Positions 6,280 to 7,356 of a stretch of 7,356 nucleotides of DNA are shown piece by piece. The first letter of the stretch is position 1; each line of letters begins with the position of its first letter. The notes under the pieces are model-generated. The model saw only the letters and a program-made list of their open reading frames with translations. It ran no database searches and had not been told where the DNA came from. The DNA is from Bacilli bacterium (lineage in GTDB: Bacteria; Bacillota_I; Bacilli_A; RF39; UBA660). The stretch spans positions 1 through 7,356 of the forward strand of contig JAFTYN010000015.1 of the NCBI GenBank assembly GCA_017461465.1. Direction: 5' to 3'. Position numbers and translations under genes: made by a program.

Positions 6280-6288
6280 ATTATAACA
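6280..6288 (-). promoter_or_regulatory. Extended -10 promoter of the peptidase-CDF operon
   Basis: On the minus strand it reads TGTTATAAT, a consensus extended -10 (TATAAT at 6285-6280). It follows the terminator at 6293-6315 by seven bases, so no independent -35 is seen. The start would be near 6273, giving a leader of about 24 bases with AGGTGAT before the ATG. Confidence 0.6.
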
Positions 6289-6292
6289 TATA

Positions 6293-6315
6293 AAAAAGCA
6301 ATTAAATTGCTTTTT
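6293..6315 (-). terminator. Intrinsic terminator after the trkA remnant
   Basis: Eleven-base arms 6293-6303 and 6305-6315 around a central base; in practice a ten-pair stem with a three-base loop, with A and T runs on the outer sides. On the minus strand it lies about 20 bases after the last stop of the broken trkA-like gene (6337-6339) and probably was its terminator. It now insulates the peptidase-CDF operon from upstream transcription. Confidence 0.75.
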
Positions 6316-6336
6316 GTTAATTAATTATAAATATCA

Positions 6337-6801
6337 TTATTTTTTCATCATATTTAATAAATTGATTTTAAACATGTCTTTTTCTTCATGTGGCTTTGAA
6401 AGTATTACACCCTTATATGAAGTTCATCTTTCTTTTCTGTGCTTTCTAACCAAAAATCTTTTGGTATTATTTCTTCAAGCATAACTACTTTTTCTTTTTC
6501 ATACACAGTATATATTAAATTTACATCACCATTTATAATAAGTACTTTAGGAAGTTTCTCACTTAATAATTTGCATCTTTCCTTTTAAAAATGTTGTTGT
6601 CTCTAAAGCACTTGGAATACTAAGCGCTCTTGAAATACTATCTGCTGTTAATGATTCAGGATTAATTACCATTGAAAGTCCAAGTTTATCTTTCACAATA
6701 TTTATAGAATTAGATTATTCAAAAGTTCTAATTCTAGCAATAGTATGTATTTAATGAAGACACAGGTAATAATTAAGTTTAGTGCCTATAACCGTTGTAA
6801 A
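6337..6801 (-). pseudogene. Decayed trkA-like potassium uptake regulator (RCK domain) remnant
   Basis: Minus-strand reading gives pieces of a TrkA protein, the NAD-binding cytoplasmic gate of Trk/Ktr potassium uptake. From 6801 to 6562 one frame reads GTKLNYYLCLH, then a stop (6751-6753), IHTIARIRTFE, a stop (6715-6717), and then KDKLGLSMVINPESLTADS and SRALSIPSALETTTFLKGK. These match the end of the first RCK N domain and the start of the first RCK C domain. The stop at 6715 replaces what is usually Tyr in the family motif EYSN. Near 6562-6587 the match jumps to another frame with KERCKLLSEKLPKVLIINGD, a motif of the second RCK N domain, so the segment between has been deleted. After that the sequence (VYEKEKVVMLEE and onward) is not recognisable. 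A further frame change near 6405-6415 leads to a tail ending MMKK and a stop at 6337-6339. A full TrkA is about 450 residues. No functional protein is possible. No trkH partner is in the window. Confidence 0.75.
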
Positions 6802-6947
6802 TAAAGGAAATGAGGTAAATTATACTATAAAAAAATAATACAAAAAAAGTAATTAATTTAATACATCAATTTGATAATTTAGGTGATATTGATAAATTTA
6901 GATTAGCAATATATTTATTAGAAAATAAAAATTTTAATGTAAGAGAT
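6802..6947. other. Intergenic stretch before the plus-strand ORF; open frame without a start
   Basis: From 6831 to 6947 the plus-strand frame of the next ORF is open after a TAA at 6828-6830 and reads protein-like (VINLIHQFDNLGDID, then KFRLAIYLLENKNFNVRD), but it has no ATG, GTG or TTG codon. From 6802 to 6830 I see only AT-rich sequence, with a TATACT that could serve as a weak plus-strand -10. No RNA gene or repeat array is visible. The stretch may be the 5'-truncated front of the gene that follows. Confidence 0.4.
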
Positions 6948-7208
6948 ATGATTATTTTATCAAAACAAGTTTTAAGTGCATTAGACCCAAGTTATACTAA
7001 AGTTGTCACTAATTTTAGTAAATATAAATATTTATTATTCTTTTCAGCCAAGTATTTAGAACTTACTGAAAAAGAAAAAAAGCATTTTTCTATTGAAATG
7101 ATATTTAATATTTATGAAACAGATTTTAAAGATAAAATTATTAACGAAGAAATAAATAAACATTTATTAGTATATGATTATAGTTATTCTCTACTGAACA
7201 ATGAGTAA
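6948..7208 (+). CDS. Unidentified 86-residue ORF, possibly a 5'-truncated gene
   Basis: This is the only plus-strand gene candidate in the window. The ATG at 6948 is the first start codon in the frame, with only a weak TAAGAG-like site before it. The upstream in-frame sequence looks like coding sequence (alternating hydrophobic and charged residues, helical), which suggests that the original gene began further left and lost its start, perhaps in the same event that damaged the trkA remnant. The protein is basic-acidic mixed, predicted mostly helical, with no signal peptide. It has one moderately hydrophobic patch (YKYLLFFSAKYLEL, residues 26-39) that is too broken for a membrane helix. It ends at a TAA followed at once by a good terminator, which supports that the 3' end was or is a real gene. 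I do not recognise the family. Confidence 0.5.
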   Translation: MIILSKQVLSALDPSYTKVVTNFSKYKYLLFFSAKYLELTEKEKKHFSIEMIFNIYETDFKDKIINEEINKHLLVYDYSYSLLNNE

Positions 7209-7242
7209 AAAAATCCCTAATAGACATTATTAGGGTTTTTTT
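7207..7242. terminator. Bidirectional intrinsic terminator between converging genes
   Basis: An eight-base-pair stem (7215-7222 with 7228-7235) with three G-C pairs at its base and a five-base loop GACAT. It is flanked by a run of A on the left (7207-7213) and seven T on the right (7236-7242). It directly follows the stop of the plus-strand ORF, and can also serve the minus-strand glycosyltransferase that ends at 7263. Confidence 0.88.
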
Positions 7243-7262
7243 GAATTAAATCTATATCCTCA

Positions 7263-7356
7263 TTAATCAAGTACACACTCAATAATATATCTAGGTCTCG
7301 CTTTAGTTTCCTTATATATTTTACCAATATATTCTCCAATCACACCAAGACATAGA
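7263..7356 (-). CDS. Family 2 glycosyltransferase (GtrB/CsbB/DPM-like), C-terminal end only
   Basis: Only the last 31 codons are in the window. They read LGVIGEYIGKIYKE, then TKARPRYII, then a short tail and TAA (7263-7265). The GEYIGKIY...E.K.RP.Y block is the signature that follows the second C-terminal membrane helix of the polyprenyl-phosphate glycosyltransferases such as GtrB, E. coli YfdH and B. subtilis CsbB/YkcC. These move a sugar from a nucleotide donor onto a polyprenyl phosphate at the cytoplasmic membrane for later transfer to cell-surface polymers. The catalytic GT-A domain and membrane helices are outside the window, so activity cannot be judged. The gene converges on the plus-strand ORF and shares its terminator. 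Confidence 0.8.
   Translation of the reverse strand, partial: LCLGVIGEYIGKIYKETKARPRYIIECVLD

Noticed and set aside
6316..6947. Possible CRISPR array, tRNA or structured RNA in the gene-poor stretch
   Set aside because: No spaced direct repeats, no cloverleaf or CCA end and no GC-rich structured core are visible; the trkA remnant accounts for most of it.
6337..7208. Mobile element as cause of the damaged region
   Set aside because: I find no transposase or integrase fragment, no terminal inverted repeats and no target-site duplication; simple mutation and deletion are enough.

Overview
The window is very AT-rich, uses TGA as a stop (the peptidase-like gene ends in TGA) and TGG for tryptophan, has AGGAGG-type ribosome binding sites, A-ending codons and short T-tailed intrinsic terminators. 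This points to a low-GC Gram-positive lineage (Bacillota, or a gut Mycoplasmatota/Erysipelotrichia-like group using the standard bacterial code). I cannot name a species. Genes are tightly packed and nearly all lie on the minus strand, so the natural reading direction is right to left.

Right edge, read leftwards: the C-terminus of a GT2 glycosyltransferase (7356-7263) converges on a plus-strand ORF of unknown function (6948-7208), and the two share a terminator. Next is a decayed trkA-like potassium-channel regulator (about 6801-6337) with two stops, two frame changes and an apparent internal deletion. It is followed by a terminator and then a two-gene operon: a C39/papain-like cysteine peptidase split by a one-base frame change in an A7 tract (6249-5669), and a cation diffusion facilitator with a manganese-type metal site (5664-4777).

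The middle holds a single-gene unit for a short-chain dehydrogenase whose active-site region resembles the chlorophyll b reductase (NYC1/NOL) type (4732-3929), then a three-gene operon: pgeF (3867-3124), a SIMPL/DUF541 protein (3114-2452) and an RsmB/NOP-type RNA m5C methyltransferase without the C-terminal PUA-like domain (2449-1553). Left of that is a single-gene patatin-like phospholipase (1483-635) and the start of an unrecognised multi-pass membrane protein that runs off the left edge (588-1).

Two architectural themes recur. At four gene ends the stop codon lies inside the terminator hairpin. At three junctions an extended -10 promoter (TGnTATAAT or TGnTATACT) starts 5-7 bases after the terminator stem, so the -35 position falls inside the previous gene's terminator. 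Most genes are ordinary housekeeping or accessory functions. No clearly new system is demonstrated. The most interesting items are the in-register A_AAA_AAA site in the peptidase, its coupling to a metal exporter, and the trkA remnant.
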